NCBI GenBank assembly: GCA_019090405.1
Contig: JAHRVZ010000003.1
Location: 1 to 6,575, forward strand
DNA length: 6,575 nt
Reading direction: 5' to 3'
DNA from: Paracoccaceae bacterium
Lineage (GTDB): Bacteria; Pseudomonadota; Alphaproteobacteria; Rhodobacterales; Rhodobacteraceae
Below the pieces are notes generated by a model that was not told where the DNA came from, did not search any database, and saw only the letters and a list, made by a program, of their open reading frames with translations. Made by a program: the position numbers and the translations under genes. Of this stretch, positions 5,862-6,575 are shown one piece after another. How positions within the stretch are numbered: the first letter of the stretch is position 1; each line of letters starts with the position of its first letter.

Positions 5862-6248
5862 ATGACGACTCTAACAACTGACACACAAGCCCCGGTCGAG
5901 CTGCTTGTCTGTACCACTTGCAAACGTGGCCAGCCGGTCCCTGAAGGCAATGAAACCCCCGGTGAAAAACTGTTTCAGGCGCTGAAAGATAAAGGCATGC
6001 CTGACGGCGTCAAACTGCGCCCGGTTGAATGTTTGTCAAACTGCCCGCGCGGCTGTTCGCTGGTGCTGCGTGGCGGTGATCGCTGGACCTATATCTACGG
6101 CAATTTCAACGAGGATGAGCACGTCGAAACCATCATAGACGGAGCTACGCGCTATCACGCCACCGATAACGGGCTTGTGCCATGGCGCGAACGCCCGGTT
6201 CATTTTCGCAAAAACTGTATATCCCGCATCCCCCCCTGGAGACCGTAA
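5862..6248 (+). CDS. DUF1636 family putative metal-binding protein
   Basis: This is a small cytoplasmic protein of 128 residues with five well-placed cysteines: a C-x2-C pair at 17 and 20 (CTTC) and C57-x3-C61-x3-C65 in ECLSNCPRGCSLVL. This layout resembles thioredoxin-fold [2Fe-2S] ferredoxins, and the family is described as predicted metal-binding; its biochemical role is not established. The end VPWRERPVHFRKN...SRIPP is also typical of the family. I place the start at the ATG at 5862, because the AGGA ribosome site at 5849-5852 is 9 bases away. An in-frame ATG at 5856 (two residues longer) would be only 3 bases away, but cannot be excluded. The gene is first behind the B12 riboswitch and ends 2 bases before cobW, so it is surely co-regulated with cobalamin synthesis. 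A metal or electron donor for CobW or the cobaltochelatase is a reasonable guess, not a demonstrated function. Confidence 0.85.
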   Translation: MTTLTTDTQAPVELLVCTTCKRGQPVPEGNETPGEKLFQALKDKGMPDGVKLRPVECLSNCPRGCSLVLRGGDRWTYIYGNFNEDEHVETIIDGATRYHATDNGLVPWRERPVHFRKNCISRIPPWRP

Positions 6249-6250
6249 TT

Positions 6251-6575
6251 ATGTCCGATCTGTCGAAACTTCCCGTCACTGTCATCACAGGCTTTCTTGG
6301 CTCTGGTAAAACCACTTTGGTGCGGCACATGATGCAGAACCCACAGGGCAAACGTCTGGCTGTGATCGTCAATGAGTTCGGCGATGTTGGCGTTGATGGG
6401 GAAATCCTGAAATCCTGCGCAATTCCGGATTGCCCTGCCGAAAACATACTAGAGCTGGCCAATGGCTGCATCTGCTGCACCGTTGCCGATGATTTCATCC
6501 CGACGATCGAGGCATTGATGGCGCTTGAGCCACGCCCCGAACATATCCTGATCGAAACCTCGGGTCTGGCTCTGC
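6251..6575 (+). CDS. cobW: Cobalamin biosynthesis protein CobW, 5' part
   Basis: The frame runs off the window, giving the first 108 residues of a COG0523 G3E-type GTPase. It shows the Walker A loop GFLGSGKTT (14-22), VNEFGDVGVDG (40-50), the metal-binding CxCC motif NGCICC with Cys 73, 75 and 76, and the family segment ETSG (102-105). COG0523 proteins are metal-delivery GTPases; the CobW branch is tied to supplying Co(II) to the aerobic CobNST chelatase. The subfamily is chosen from context, because a B12 riboswitch and cob genes are adjacent; a zinc-type relative would otherwise be possible from sequence alone. GGAG (6238-6241) lies 9 bases before the start, inside the end of the DUF1636 gene, and the intergenic gap is 2 bases, so the two form an operon. 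Further cob genes such as cobN are expected beyond the right edge, but this is inference. Confidence 0.93.
   Translation, partial: MSDLSKLPVTVITGFLGSGKTTLVRHMMQNPQGKRLAVIVNEFGDVGVDGEILKSCAIPDCPAENILELANGCICCTVADDFIPTIEALMALEPRPEHILIETSGLAL

Noticed and set aside
5532..5886. Two short minus-strand open frames (93 and 116 codons) over the riboswitch
   Set aside because: They read through highly conserved RNA structure elements and show no protein motifs; the conservation here belongs to the aptamer.
5540..5950. N-terminal extension of the cobO frame to 5950 on the minus strand
   Set aside because: The 137 extra residues are antisense to the riboswitch and the DUF1636 start, show no family character, and a properly spaced ribosome site supports the start at 5539.

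Overview
The window looks like a piece of an alphaproteobacterial chromosome, most likely from the Rhodobacteraceae/Roseobacter group. The reasons are the fairly high GC content, the aerobic-type cobalamin genes (cobO, cobQ, cobW), a short methionyl-tRNA synthetase without a C-terminal extension, and a B12 riboswitch placed before a DUF1636-cobW pair. This placement is inferred from protein character alone; no database search was possible.

Layout. Positions 2-298 hold the 3' end of a + strand gene whose C-terminus resembles ImuA, a RecA-like accessory protein of mutagenic repair. A 142-base gap with a 12-bp tandem duplication follows, then a complete YcaD-like MFS transporter (441-1664, +) and metG (1744-3453, +). 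metG converges on the minus-strand pair cobO-cobQ (5539 down to 3479), with only 25 bases between the two stop codons. Beyond cobO, 5540-5861 is a regulatory region of about 320 bases with no supported gene. It carries a promoter-like TTGACA, a 13-bp palindrome over the presumed -10, a full cobalamin riboswitch on the + strand (about 5591-5765), and a short hairpin that buries the ribosome binding site of the next gene. Downstream on + are a DUF1636 cysteine-rich protein (5862-6248) and the first 108 codons of cobW (from 6251, cut by the window end).

How the genes fit together. The right half is a cobalamin biosynthesis locus built as two divergent arms. The minus arm encodes two consecutive steps: CobO adenosylates cobyrinic acid a,c-diamide, and CobQ amidates that product to adenosylcobyric acid. 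The plus arm, controlled by the riboswitch, starts with a putative metal-binding protein and the CobW GTPase, which is associated with cobalt supply to the aerobic cobaltochelatase. Coenzyme B12 should therefore shut off the cobalt-side arm directly, whereas cobO-cobQ shows no riboswitch in its own sense orientation. The left half (ImuA-like end, transporter, metG) is ordinary housekeeping or accessory sequence with no visible functional link to B12. No mobile element, CRISPR array, tRNA or rRNA was found. The most interesting part is the compact divergent control region between cobO and DUF1636.
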